64,000 nt of DNA, taken from positions 1 to 64,000 of the forward strand of contig JAETRU010000004.1 of NCBI GenBank assembly GCA_021769965.1, given 5' to 3'. This document shows positions 34,988 through 43,844 of the stretch, in pieces. The translations under genes and the position numbers were made by a program. The number at the start of each line of letters is the position of its first letter. Position 1 is the first letter of the stretch. A model generated the notes under the pieces. The model had not been told where the DNA came from and ran no database searches. It worked only from the letters and a program-made list of their open reading frames with translations. Source of the DNA: Eubacterium sp. (GTDB lineage Bacteria; Bacillota; Clostridia; Peptostreptococcales; Anaerovoracaceae).

Positions 34988-35257
34988 GTTGGGCGAAAGT
35001 CCTGGATTCTGACCAAAAAACCCAACTTTTCTCTGAGATGTTGGGCTAAATACAGTGAAATCTACCCAAAAGCCCAATTTCACAGCTCCGAGCGGCCTTC
35101 AAATCCGCGATAGTTGGGCTTTTTGTTGTAAATCTCTGAGAAAAGCCCAATGTGCAGGAGGAAAAGTTGGGTTTTTTGCTGCAATTCCTTGAGAAAGACC
35201 CAACCTGTGGAAGCAAGACCTGGGCTTTTCACCATCAAATGCGCCAAAAAGCCCAAC
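34988..35257. repeat. array A of alternating inverted GTTGGGCTTTTT / AAAAAGCCCAAC arms
   Basis: Ten arms in 270 bp alternate in direction: G-arms at 34988, 35040, 35113, 35166 and 35220; C-arms at 35015, 35068, 35141, 35195 and 35246. Neighbouring arms can pair into five hairpins, or in the shifted register into four. The pair GTTGGGT (35166-35172) / ACCCAAC (35198-35204) keeps pairing despite a change from the common GGGC/GCCC. The array lies upstream of gpmI, in the 455-bp gap beside addA. The same family occurs at 63803-64000. Confidence 0.85.
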
Positions 35258-35329
35258 CCTGCCCTGCCCTGTACCACCCCTCAGTAAAGACGAAGATCCT
35301 TACATCAAATCACAAACAGGAGATGAACC

Positions 35330-36856
35330 ATGATGAACATAAAAAAAAGACCGACTATGCTGATGATACTTGACGGATTCGGGCTCAATGACCGGAAGTC
35401 CGGCAATGCCGTAGCTCAGGCCCGTACGCCGAATCTGGACCGTATCTTTGATAAATACCCGCACACCCGCCTGTCTGCCTGCGGACTGGCCGTAGGTCTG
35501 CCGGAAGGACAGATGGGAAACTCTGAGGTAGGCCATCTGAACATCGGCGCCGGCAGAGTCGTCTATCAGGAACTGACCCGGATCACAAAATCCATTGAAG
35601 ACGGCGGCTTTTTCGAGAATCAGGCTCTGTGCGCCGCCATGGATCATGCTCTCTCAAAAGGCTCCGCCCTGCATCTGCTGGGCCTTGTCTCTGACGGAGG
35701 CGTCCACAGCCACATCAGCCACCTGTTTGCCCTTCTGGATATGGCAAAGAAAAAAGGCTTATCCAGGATCTACGTCCACTGCTTCCTCGACGGCCGGGAC
35801 GTGCCGCCCCGCTGCGCGGGCGAATATATTGAAGCTCTGCAGGCTCATATGGATCAGCTGGGCGTCGGCGAGATCGCCACGGTTTCCGGACGGTATTACG
35901 CTATGGACAGGGATAAACGCTGGGAGAGATTAGAAACAGCCTATGACTGCATGACCCTGGGACAGGGTTTCAAGGCTGCCACCGGCTGCGCCGCCGTAGA
36001 CGCCGCGTATGAACGGGATGAGAGCGACGAGTTTGTAAAGCCGACATCTGTAGGCGAAGGAACAGTCTCTGACGGAGACGCTTTGATCATGTTCAATTTC
36101 CGTCCCGACCGGGCCAGAGAGATCACACGTGCCTTTGCAGACCCCGGCTTTGACGGCTTTGTCAGGAAGAAATGCCCGAAAGACATCAAATACATCTGCA
36201 TGACACAGTATGACGCGTCAATGCCCAACGTGGAGGTCGCCTTCCCGCCGCAGAAGCTGGAAGACACCTTTGGCGACTACATCGCATCTCTGGGGCTGAA
36301 GCAGCTTCGCATCGCGGAGACTGAGAAATACGCCCACGTGACGTTCTTCTTCAACGGCGGCGTAGAGACGCCTTCCGACGGCGAAGACCGCATTCTGGTG
36401 CCTTCTCCTAAGGTGGCCACCTATGACCTGCAGCCGGAGATGAGCGCGCCGGAGGTGACGGACCGGGTCTTAGCGCAGATCGAAGCTGAGAAATACGACT
36501 GTATCATCCTTAACTTCGCCAATGCGGATATGGTAGGACATACGGGAGTCTTTGACGCGGCGGTCAAGGCCGTCGAGACCCTGGACGCCTGCGTACCGAA
36601 GATCGTTGAAGCTGTTCTGGCAAAAGGCGGCCAGATCCTTCTGACGGCAGACCACGGCAACGCGGACTGCATGGTGGACGAAGAAGGGAATGTGGTCACG
36701 GCCCACTCCCTGAACCAGGTGCCGCTGGTACATATCGCGGACAGCCCGGCGGAGCTTGCAGACGGCGGACGGCTCTGCGACATCGCGCCGACCATGCTGA
36801 CTCTGATGGGACTGCCGGTTCCGGAAAAAATGACAGGACAAAACCTGGCAAAATAG
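35330..36856 (+). CDS. gpmI: phosphoglycerate mutase, cofactor-independent
   Basis: It converts 3- to 2-phosphoglycerate in glycolysis using two Mn ions. The 508-residue length is typical, with ILDGFGLN metal-binding Asp, the nucleophile Ser65 in GQMGNSEVGHLNIGAGR, FLDGRDVPP, NFRPDRARE, and the C-terminal metal site LTADHGNAD and HS (VTAHSLNQVP). AGGAG lies seven bases before the ATG. It usually sits in a gap-pgk-tpi-gpmI-eno cluster; here it stands alone after repeat array A. A bidirectional terminator follows. Confidence 0.96.
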   Translation: MMNIKKRPTMLMILDGFGLNDRKSGNAVAQARTPNLDRIFDKYPHTRLSACGLAVGLPEGQMGNSEVGHLNIGAGRVVYQELTRITKSIEDGGFFENQALCAAMDHALSKGSALHLLGLVSDGGVHSHISHLFALLDMAKKKGLSRIYVHCFLDGRDVPPRCAGEYIEALQAHMDQLGVGEIATVSGRYYAMDRDKRWERLETAYDCMTLGQGFKAATGCAAVDAAYERDESDEFVKPTSVGEGTVSDGDALIMFNFRPDRAREITRAFADPGFDGFVRKKCPKDIKYICMTQYDASMPNVEVAFPPQKLEDTFGDYIASLGLKQLRIAETEKYAHVTFFFNGGVETPSDGEDRILVPSPKVATYDLQPEMSAPEVTDRVLAQIEAEKYDCIILNFANADMVGHTGVFDAAVKAVETLDACVPKIVEAVLAKGGQILLTADHGNADCMVDEEGNVVTAHSLNQVPLVHIADSPAELADGGRLCDIAPTMLTLMGLPVPEKMTGQNLAK

Positions 36857-36894
36857 GCTGCGGTTTCGCGCAGAGAGCATCTGACATATATGCC

Positions 36895-36937
36895 AAAAAG
36901 CCATCGGCTCACGCTGTCCGTGCGCTGATGGCTTTTT
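36895..36937. terminator. bidirectional terminator after gpmI
   Basis: AAAAAGCCATC and GATGGCTTTTT pair over 11 bp; it serves gpmI (+) and the FAD gene ending at 36943 (-). Confidence 0.88.
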
Positions 36938-36942
36938 CTGTG

Positions 36943-38571
36943 TCATATTTTCTGTGTCATAACAGCAGGTCCTTCCTCTGCCGGATCGATCTCCATCGGC
37001 GCGTATTTGCCGATGATCTTTTCTGCCGCTTTCATGCCGTCACAGGCGGCGCTCATGATGCCTCCGGCGTAACCTGTTCCTTCTCCTGCCGGATAGAACC
37101 CGCCGAAGGTTCCTTCCATCTGCTCGTTGCGGGCAAATCGCACCGGCGATGAACTTCTAGTCTCCACCGCCGTCATCACAGCCTCAGGATCGTCAAAACC
37201 GGCAAGCTTTTTTCCCAGCATCGGCATGGCTTCACGCATGGCTTCTGCCGCGAAAGCCGGCAGAGACTCGATCACTGGCCGCGCGGAAGGCTTTCCGTCA
37301 CGGAACTCTCCCCAGGTAGTCTTCGGTGCCCTGTATGTACCGCCGCCGTTTTCAAAGGCCAGCCGCTCGTATTTTTCCTGAAATTCCACGCCTGCCAGAG
37401 GATGAGGCGAACCGAAATCCTCGCATCGCACGTCCACCAGCAGGCCGCTGTTGGCTGTGCCGCTGTTTCTGGCCCGGTTGCTCATGCCGTTGGTGACCAC
37501 GCCGCCCTCCTGTGATGACGCCACCACGACCTCGCCGCCGGGACACATGCAGAAGGTATACACGCCTCTGCCGTCCGCGCAGTGATACGACAGCTTATAA
37601 TCAGCCGGCGGAAGCAGCTTCGCCTGCGCTGCCGCGCCGTACTGCGCCCGGTCGATCAAAGCCTGGGGGTGCTCGATGCGCACGCCGATAGAAAAAGGCT
37701 TCTGCTGCATCTTTACGCCCCGTTCCAGCAGATACCGGAAAGTATCCCGGGCGCTGTGGCCTATGGCGAGCACAACGTTTTCCGTCGGTATCTCCTCCCG
37801 GATGCCGCCGGATTCCACGACAACAGATTTTACACACTTTTTCTTCGTATTGACTTCCACGAACCGGGTATCAAAACGGATCTCTCCGCCGCAGCGTAAG
37901 ATCTCCTTCCGTATGTTTTTCACCACAGTCCGCAAAACATCCGTGCCGATATGAGGTTTCTGCTTGTACAGAATATCCTCGTCAGCGCCGGCCCGCACGA
38001 ATTCCTCCAGCACACGGCGGATGCGCCGGTCTTTGATGCCGGTAGTCAGCTTGCCGTCAGAAAATGTCCCTGCTCCTCCTTCGCCGAACTGGACGTTAGA
38101 CTCAGGATTCAGAATACCTTCCTTCCAGAACCGCTCCACATCGCGGACTCGGTCCTCTATGCAGCCGCCTCTCTCGATGATCAGAGGCTGATAACCCCGC
38201 CTCGCCAAAAGCAGTCCGCAGAACATGCCGCATGGCCCGAACCCGATGATCACAGGCCGGTGCTTCAGTGTTTCACTGCCGCTTGATACTTCCGTGTATG
38301 ACATATCCGGAGCCTCCGTAAGGCCGAGCCGGGTATTCACCGGCAGACGTACATAGTCCTTGGGCCGCTGCCGCGTCACAGCGCAGAAATCCACCGTATA
38401 GACCAGCTTGATATCCTTCTTGTCACGAGCGTCGATGGACTCCCTGACGATTTCCATATCCGTCAGGATCAGATCCCGGTTGCCCAGTTTTTTCAGGATC
38501 TTCTTCGCCAGATCGTTTTGGGTAGCGCCGGGATCCATCTTTATCTGATTCATTCTATATCGTTTATTCAT
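36943..38571 (-). CDS. FAD-dependent oxidoreductase (COG2509-like)
   Basis: A 542-residue flavoprotein. An N-terminal domain of about 95 residues precedes the dinucleotide motif PVIIGFGPCGMFCGLLLARRGYQPLIIER. GEGGAGTFSDGKLTTGIKD and a C-terminal GEGTGYAGGIMSAACDG segment are typical of this uncharacterised FAD-dependent family. The start at 38571 overlaps the stop of the neighbouring oxidoreductase (ATGA), so the two are translationally coupled. Substrate unknown. Confidence 0.88.
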   Translation of the reverse strand: MNKRYRMNQIKMDPGATQNDLAKKILKKLGNRDLILTDMEIVRESIDARDKKDIKLVYTVDFCAVTRQRPKDYVRLPVNTRLGLTEAPDMSYTEVSSGSETLKHRPVIIGFGPCGMFCGLLLARRGYQPLIIERGGCIEDRVRDVERFWKEGILNPESNVQFGEGGAGTFSDGKLTTGIKDRRIRRVLEEFVRAGADEDILYKQKPHIGTDVLRTVVKNIRKEILRCGGEIRFDTRFVEVNTKKKCVKSVVVESGGIREEIPTENVVLAIGHSARDTFRYLLERGVKMQQKPFSIGVRIEHPQALIDRAQYGAAAQAKLLPPADYKLSYHCADGRGVYTFCMCPGGEVVVASSQEGGVVTNGMSNRARNSGTANSGLLVDVRCEDFGSPHPLAGVEFQEKYERLAFENGGGTYRAPKTTWGEFRDGKPSARPVIESLPAFAAEAMREAMPMLGKKLAGFDDPEAVMTAVETRSSSPVRFARNEQMEGTFGGFYPAGEGTGYAGGIMSAACDGMKAAEKIIGKYAPMEIDPAEEGPAVMTQKI

Positions 38572-39707
38572 TTTGCCATCTCCCTTCCGGCCCGCATGCC
38601 GGTCTCCCACGCATGCTGCAGATTATATCCGCCGCACGGTCCGTCATAGTCCAGAACCTCTCCCGCGAAGTAAAGGCCTTCGATCAGACGGGACTGACAG
38701 GTTTCGGCATCCACCTCGTCCAGCGGGACGCCGCCTTTGGTGACCTGAGCAAAGTCCCAGCCCCGCACAGCCGCAGGTGACAGCGGAAAATCCTTCAAAA
38801 GCTTCGCGGTCGTCTTCACATCGCCCTTTGACGATTCCAGGATCATCGCGCCGACAGGCCCCCGCACCAGATATCGCAGAAGTTTTTCTCCGTCAAGACC
38901 CGCCAGCTGGCGCCGGATCAGCAGCTGCTCCAGTTCCTCCTCGTCCATATCAGGGAAGAAATCCAGTCCGATCCGGTAATCGTCAAAACCGTTCTCAAGG
39001 CTTTTTCCTTCCGGGATCAAAAGATATCTGGAAAGATCAAACACGCAGATGCCTGAGATGCCGGTCTTGGTAAACTGTATCTCCCCCGTCTCACGGAAAA
39101 TCTCTTTGTCCTGAAAATACAGCGCCGCCGCGCCCTTTGCCCGGATACCTGCCAGTTTCTCCACATTTTCTTTTACATCTGCCGCCGTCAGGACCGGGAT
39201 CAGTTTTTTCACCCGGTGCCCCAGACTGCGGGCAAAACGAAAACCGTCGCCGGTGCTTCCAAAAGAAGGACCCGCTTTTCCCCCGCAGGCGATGAGAAGT
39301 TTTTCCGCCTCGATCTCTCCATTGGCGAGATGAATGCGGAAACCCCTGTCTTTCTTCTCCACAGAAATGACCTCTGCGCAGGTATCCGCTCTCACCGACA
39401 GCTGCTGCAGCCGTGCTGTCAGCGCTCCCTGTACCGCCCCTGCTTCCTCTGTATAGGGGTAGACGCGCCCGGCGGGATCGGTTCTGGTCACAAGACCCAG
39501 CCGTTCAAAGAAGTCCAGCGTTTCACCGCAGCCCGGGCAGGCTCTGTTGGACAGATTACACTTGCCGTTGCCCGTAGCCAGGATCTTCCTGCCAAGCCGG
39601 TTTTTCTTTTCCAGAATCAGAACGTCCAGCGCAGGATCAGCCTCTTTCGCGCAGATAGCGGCTGTCATGCCTGCCGCCCCGCCGCCGATGATACAAATAT
39701 CAGTCAT
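38568..39707 (-). CDS. BaiN/RdsA family NAD(P)/FAD-dependent oxidoreductase
   Basis: A 379-residue flavoprotein of the HI0933/BaiN family. Motifs: CIIGGGAAGMTAAICAK (5-21), GRKILATGNGKCNLSN (44-59), LLIACGGKAGPSFGSTGDGF, and a C-terminal LYFAGEVLDYDGPCGGYNLQHAWETG. One member, BaiN, has been linked to bile acid side-chain reduction, but most are of unknown function and no bai genes are seen here. Coupled to the downstream FAD gene. Confidence 0.87.
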   Translation of the reverse strand: MTDICIIGGGAAGMTAAICAKEADPALDVLILEKKNRLGRKILATGNGKCNLSNRACPGCGETLDFFERLGLVTRTDPAGRVYPYTEEAGAVQGALTARLQQLSVRADTCAEVISVEKKDRGFRIHLANGEIEAEKLLIACGGKAGPSFGSTGDGFRFARSLGHRVKKLIPVLTAADVKENVEKLAGIRAKGAAALYFQDKEIFRETGEIQFTKTGISGICVFDLSRYLLIPEGKSLENGFDDYRIGLDFFPDMDEEELEQLLIRRQLAGLDGEKLLRYLVRGPVGAMILESSKGDVKTTAKLLKDFPLSPAAVRGWDFAQVTKGGVPLDEVDAETCQSRLIEGLYFAGEVLDYDGPCGGYNLQHAWETGMRAGREMAK

Positions 39708-39724
39708 ATTTACCCTCTCTCTTT

Positions 39725-39756
39725 AAAAAAAGGGATTTCCCCTCTGGAGAAATCCC
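39725..39756 (-). terminator. terminator of the DUF308 gene
   Basis: On the minus strand GGGATTTC and GAAATCCC arms (8 bp, 9-nt loop) are followed by TTTTTTT. Confidence 0.88.
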
Positions 39757-39765
39757 GCGTACTTT

Positions 39766-40494
39766 CTATGCTTCCCTGTCTTCCTCAGATACAGCCTCCT
39801 CACCGATAGGCTGGCTGATAATTTCATGGAATTCCATAGCTTCCTCTGCGACCCGCACAGCAGCGCTTCTGGCCTTTCTGGCCTTTTTGATAGCCCTCTT
39901 TGCTTCCTTATGCGCCTCCTGTGCCGCAGCCTCCGCATCGGCGATCTTCTCATCCTTGGTTTTGATCAGGTCCGGCTTGCTGTAGGTGATATCCGCGCCG
40001 ATCTTAATGGTATTGGCTCCCTGGATCGCAAAGATAATGCCCAGCATCATCAATACGGACAGTCCCAGCAGTCTGGAATTGAAAAAGGTATAAATACCTG
40101 CTATCAGGTTCAGTCCGCTGACGCAGACCATCCAGTAAAAATCCACGTCTTTCTCCTGGGTACCGTGTTCCTGGGTCACCACGACAAATCCTCTGATACC
40201 GGATATCATGCACCATAAACCGAATACTACCGGCACCGCGATATCCGCCGCCAGCTGACCCGTCAGGACCACCACACCCAGCACAAAGGTAGTCAGACCC
40301 TCGATGAGGATCCAGTGCCGGTTTTCCTCATCCTGCATAGTCCGCTTATACGCGAAGCATTCCACCATGCCGACGAGAACCAAAACAACTCCTATAGGAA
40401 AGGCGAGTGAAAGAAAAGTCAGCCCGGCATTTGCCACTGAGAACACACCCAGTATGGTAAGCAGTATGCCCGCTATGATCGTTATTATTCTCAC
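39766..40494 (-). CDS. DUF308/HdeD-like membrane protein with a basic coiled-coil tail
   Basis: A 242-residue protein with six predicted membrane helices (about 1-165), matching the DUF308 repeat (GVFSVANAGLTFLSLAFPIGVVLVLVGMVECFAY and two further copies). A cytosolic tail of about 75 residues is rich in Ala, Lys and Glu and likely forms a coiled coil. HdeD-type proteins are associated with acid or envelope stress; the role here is unknown. It has a near-consensus promoter (40539-40567) and its own terminator. Confidence 0.8.
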   Translation of the reverse strand: MRIITIIAGILLTILGVFSVANAGLTFLSLAFPIGVVLVLVGMVECFAYKRTMQDEENRHWILIEGLTTFVLGVVVLTGQLAADIAVPVVFGLWCMISGIRGFVVVTQEHGTQEKDVDFYWMVCVSGLNLIAGIYTFFNSRLLGLSVLMMLGIIFAIQGANTIKIGADITYSKPDLIKTKDEKIADAEAAAQEAHKEAKRAIKKARKARSAAVRVAEEAMEFHEIISQPIGEEAVSEEDREA

Positions 40495-40538
40495 TTTCTC
40501 TACCTCCAGTTTTTTCTGTATGTCGTAAATATCTCTTT

Positions 40539-40567
40539 ATTATACTGAACGCGGCTTTAAATGTCAA
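40539..40567 (-). promoter_or_regulatory. consensus sigma-A promoter for the DUF308 gene
   Basis: On the minus strand -35 TTGACA (40567-40562), 17-bp spacer, -10 TATAAT (40544-40539). The -35 lies over the last codon of the Usp gene upstream. Confidence 0.85.
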
Positions 40568-40947
40568 GAAACGGCCGGAACCACGGTCAGACGGGCTCTG
40601 CCTCCAAGTTCCTTCTGCAGTCTTCCCAGAAAGCTGCCTTCGCTTTCCACCTCACCGGACTCACCGACGACTACCTGATTGATCCTGTTCTTATCCACCA
40701 GCTGGATCAGAGTGGACATAACGTCGGCAGAGCGCTCCACAGTCAGCTCCGCGCCTGCTTCTTTGGCCTTTTCATAGAGAAACTCCAGTGCTTCTCCCTC
40801 CTTATCATGTCCCAGAAAGCTGAAATTTTCCGGCGCCACATGAATAACATAGAGCTTGTCATCCGCGTTTTCCTTCATTCCGCTGCCATAATCGATCAGC
40901 CGCTGACATGTCTTCTGTCCCGTTACGCACACCATGATGCGATTCAT
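40564..40947 (-). CDS. universal stress protein (Usp) family
   Basis: A 127-residue alpha/beta protein: IMVCVTGQKTCQRLIDYG first strand, YVIHVAPE second, then VVGESGEVESEGSFLGRLQKEL where the Usp nucleotide motif (Gx2Gx9GS) would be. The G-S-x-GR pattern suggests the ATP-binding subclass, though the glycines are not exact. It resembles the KdpD-associated Usp domain. A palindrome TGCTATA/TATAGCA (40974-40991) overlaps the likely -10 of its promoter. Confidence 0.75.
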   Translation of the reverse strand: MNRIMVCVTGQKTCQRLIDYGSGMKENADDKLYVIHVAPENFSFLGHDKEGEALEFLYEKAKEAGAELTVERSADVMSTLIQLVDKNRINQVVVGESGEVESEGSFLGRLQKELGGRARLTVVPAVS

Positions 40948-41020
40948 GTTCCCACACCCCTTTTAGATAGATTTGCTATATCAGTATAGCACAAAAAACC
41001 TCCGGAAATGTGATTGTTAT

Positions 41021-41048
41021 TTGATACTTTCCAAAGATGTGATAAAAT
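41021..41048 (+). promoter_or_regulatory. promoter placing the dinB transcription start at or near its ATG
   Basis: -35 TTGATA (41021-41026), 16-bp spacer, -10 TAAAAT (41043-41048). The ATG is at 41055, six bases further on, and no ribosome binding site is present. Confidence 0.65.
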
Positions 41049-41054
41049 ATTCCT

Positions 41055-42257
41055 ATGGACAGAGTAATTTTACATTGTGATATGAATAATTTTTACGCTT
41101 CGGTAGAACTTTTAGAGCGGCCTGACCTGGCCGGCCTTCCCGTGGCGGTCTGCGGCGACCCGGAGGGACGCCACGGCATCATTCTGGCAAAGAATCAGCT
41201 GGCAAAGGCGGCCGGAGTCGTCACCGCGGAGACCGTCTGGCAGGCGAAGAAAAAATGTCCGGGTCTGCAGTTTGTGCGCCCGCACCACGACAAATACAAA
41301 GAATTCAGCAGGCGGATCAACCAGATCTACCAGCAGTACACCGATATGGTAGAGCCTTTCAGCATTGACGAATCCTGGCTGGACGTAACCGCGAGCCGGC
41401 GTCTCTTCGGCAGCGGCAGGCAGATCGGAGACACCATCAGAGAGAGGATCAAAAGCGAGCTGGGTCTGACCCTTTCCGTCGGAGTGTCCTATAACAAGAT
41501 CTTCGCCAAGATGGGCAGCGAATACAAAAAACCGGACGCTACCACGGAGATCACCCGTGAAAACTACAGAGCCCTTCTCTGGGACAAGCCTGTGGGCGAG
41601 ATGTTCTTTGTGGGATGGGCCACAGCGGAAAAACTGTCATCCCTCGGCATCTCCACCATAGGGGATCTGGCCCTCGCAGATCCGGCCGCGCTGAAAGCTT
41701 TGCTGGGCAAGCAGGGCCCTTTGCTGCATCAATACGCCAACGGCCTGGACGACAGCCCCGTGGCTCTGTATAACCAGCGGGAGAAGATCAAATCCGTCGG
41801 CAACGGTATCACCTTCCGGCGTAATCTTGCAGGACGCGACGATATCCTCACCGCCGTTACCAGCCTGTCGGACACAGTGGCCAGCCGCCTGCGCAAATAC
41901 CAGCTGAAAGCCTGGGGCGTCAAAGTAGACATCAAAGATCCCGGCTTTAAGACCATCTCGCGGCAGAAGCAGCTGCCGGGCGCCACTCACCTCGCTTCAG
42001 ATATCATCCGGGCCAGCATGGAGCTGATCGAAAATTCCTGGCGGATCAGCGATCCGATCCGGCTTCTGACCATCACCGCCATCAATCTCACCGACGAAAC
42101 AGAAGCCGAGCAGCTTTCCCTCTTCGATACGGATACGGAAAGCCGGGAAAAAGGCGAATCCATTGAGCGGACCATGGACGATATCAGAAAAAAATTCGGC
42201 GACAGCGCCGTCACCTTCGGCAGCGTGCTGGACAATGATCTGGGGATCGACCTGTAA
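41055..42257 (+). CDS. dinB: DNA polymerase IV (Y family)
   Basis: A 400-residue translesion polymerase. The catalytic carboxylates are in HCDMNNFYASVE (Asp8) and FSIDESWLDVT (Asp/Glu near 104). Palm, fingers, thumb (VGWATAEKLSSLGISTIGDL) and little-finger domains can be followed. The C-terminus lacks an evident beta-clamp motif except QLSLF (about 353-357), which fits the QLxLF clamp-binding consensus. The promoter overlaps the start, so the mRNA looks leaderless. No LexA-type site was recognised. It ends exactly against the convergent ABC-F gene. Confidence 0.95.
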   Translation: MDRVILHCDMNNFYASVELLERPDLAGLPVAVCGDPEGRHGIILAKNQLAKAAGVVTAETVWQAKKKCPGLQFVRPHHDKYKEFSRRINQIYQQYTDMVEPFSIDESWLDVTASRRLFGSGRQIGDTIRERIKSELGLTLSVGVSYNKIFAKMGSEYKKPDATTEITRENYRALLWDKPVGEMFFVGWATAEKLSSLGISTIGDLALADPAALKALLGKQGPLLHQYANGLDDSPVALYNQREKIKSVGNGITFRRNLAGRDDILTAVTSLSDTVASRLRKYQLKAWGVKVDIKDPGFKTISRQKQLPGATHLASDIIRASMELIENSWRISDPIRLLTITAINLTDETEAEQLSLFDTDTESREKGESIERTMDDIRKKFGDSAVTFGSVLDNDLGIDL

Positions 42258-43811
42258 TTATATCACCTTGCAGGTCCAGTCCTCGATATTCCAGACGTCA
42301 GTGACGATATCCTGATAAAACTCCGGCTCATGGCTGACCAGGATCACGGTTCCCTTAAAGTCCCTGACGGCTTCTTTCAGCACGTCTTTGGCGACAGGAT
42401 CCAGATGATTGGTCGGCTCGTCTAAGACCAGCAGGTTCATCGGCCTCTGCATCAGCTTGCAGAGACGGAACTTGGCGTTTTCGCCGCCGGACAGGACCCG
42501 CACCTGACTTTCAATGTGCTCGTTGGTCAGACCGCACTTTGCCAGAGCCCGGCGGACCTCTCCATTATCCAGGGCCGGAAATTCGTCCCAGAAATCCTGC
42601 AGAGCGATCTTGTCGCTGGCATCCGCCTCCTGCTCAAAGTAGGCAGGCTCCGCGTAATAATCCAGCTTCACGCTGCCGTCAAAGGCCGGAATGATTCCCA
42701 GCATGGTCTTCAGCAGAGTGGATTTTCCAAGACCGTTGACGCCTTTGATGGCGATCTTCCTGCCCCGCTCCACGTGGAAGGTCAGCGGTCTGGTCAGCGC
42801 TTCGTCATAGCCCAGCACCAGATCCTCCGCTTCGATGACGTATTTTCCCGGCGCGCGGGAATACTCAAAGTGGAAGGCCGGCTTCGGCTTTTCTTTGACC
42901 AGTTCGATCTTCTCCATCTTGTCCAGCTTCTTCTGGCGGGATTTCGCCATGTTTGTAGTGGCAATGCGGGCTTTGTTTCTGGCGATGAAATCTTCCAGAT
43001 CAGCGATCTCCTTCTGCTGTTTTTTATATGCCTGCTCCAGCTGGGCTCTTTTGATATCATACATGTGCATGAAATCATCATAATTACCGGTATAGCGGGT
43101 CAGTACGGCATCCTCTACATGATAGATCACGTTGACCACATCGTTTAAAAATGGAATATCATGAGACACTAAGATAAACGCGTTTTCGTAGTTCTGCAAA
43201 AATCTGGTCAGCCAGACGATATGATTTTCATCCAGATAGTTGGTCGGCTCGTCCAATATCAGGATCATGGGATTCTGCAGCAGCAGCTTTGTCAGAAGCA
43301 CCTTTGATCTCTGACCGCCGGAAAGCTCCGACACATCTCTGTCCAGGCCGATATCGCCAAGACCCAGGCCGCCCGCAAATTCCTCGATGCGGGCATCAAT
43401 AGTATAGAAACCGCTGTGCTCCAGAATATCCTGGATCTCTGCCGCGTCTTCCATGAGACGGCTCATCTCGTCCTCAGATGCTTCTGCCATCTTATCGTAG
43501 GCCGCCAGCATTTCCTGCTCCAGATCAAAATAGTCGCTGAACGCTTCCCTGAGCACTTCTCTGATCGTCTTTCCCGCAGTCAGCGTGGTACGCTGATCCA
43601 GATAGCCTGTGGTGATATGGTTGCACCAGCTGACCCTGCCCTCGTCAGGCATCAGGTTTCCGGTTATGATATTTAAAAATGTGGTCTTGCCTTCGCCGTT
43701 GGCGCCGACCAGGCCCACGTGTTCTCCTTTGTTCAATCGAAAAGAGGCGTCCTCCAGAATCTGCCTTCCGCCAAATCCGTGAGACACCTTTTCCACTGTC
43801 AAAACGCTCAT
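42258..43811 (-). CDS. ABC-F family ATPase
   Basis: A 517-residue protein with two ABC domains and no membrane segments: Walker A GANGEGKTT and GVNGLGKST; signatures LSGGQRSK and LSGGENAK; Walker B ILILDEPTNYLDE and LLVLDEPTNHLD. The linker between them (about 235-320) is charged and helical, the P-site tRNA interaction motif of ribosome-acting ABC-F proteins. Closest layout is YkpA/YbiT. It may act in translation or antibiotic tolerance. A promoter TTGCAG-17-TAAACT lies at 43849-43877. Confidence 0.9.
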   Translation of the reverse strand: MSVLTVEKVSHGFGGRQILEDASFRLNKGEHVGLVGANGEGKTTFLNIITGNLMPDEGRVSWCNHITTGYLDQRTTLTAGKTIREVLREAFSDYFDLEQEMLAAYDKMAEASEDEMSRLMEDAAEIQDILEHSGFYTIDARIEEFAGGLGLGDIGLDRDVSELSGGQRSKVLLTKLLLQNPMILILDEPTNYLDENHIVWLTRFLQNYENAFILVSHDIPFLNDVVNVIYHVEDAVLTRYTGNYDDFMHMYDIKRAQLEQAYKKQQKEIADLEDFIARNKARIATTNMAKSRQKKLDKMEKIELVKEKPKPAFHFEYSRAPGKYVIEAEDLVLGYDEALTRPLTFHVERGRKIAIKGVNGLGKSTLLKTMLGIIPAFDGSVKLDYYAEPAYFEQEADASDKIALQDFWDEFPALDNGEVRRALAKCGLTNEHIESQVRVLSGGENAKFRLCKLMQRPMNLLVLDEPTNHLDPVAKDVLKEAVRDFKGTVILVSHEPEFYQDIVTDVWNIEDWTCKVI

Positions 43812-43844
43812 TGATACAGCTCCTTTACAAATAAAAGTGTCGCT

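Noticed and set aside
34988-35257. CRISPR array
   Set aside because: Arms alternate in orientation, are only about 12 bp and have irregular spacing, and no cas genes are present.
35080-35373. Open frames on both strands inside repeat array A (65 aa minus, 73 aa plus)
   Set aside because: Their codons are the repeat arms themselves, giving recurring LGF / KKPN-like words; no ribosome binding site or family resemblance.
40974-40991. Palindrome TGCTATA/TATAGCA as an operator for the Usp gene
   Set aside because: It overlaps a possible -10 and may simply reflect that; no second copy seen.
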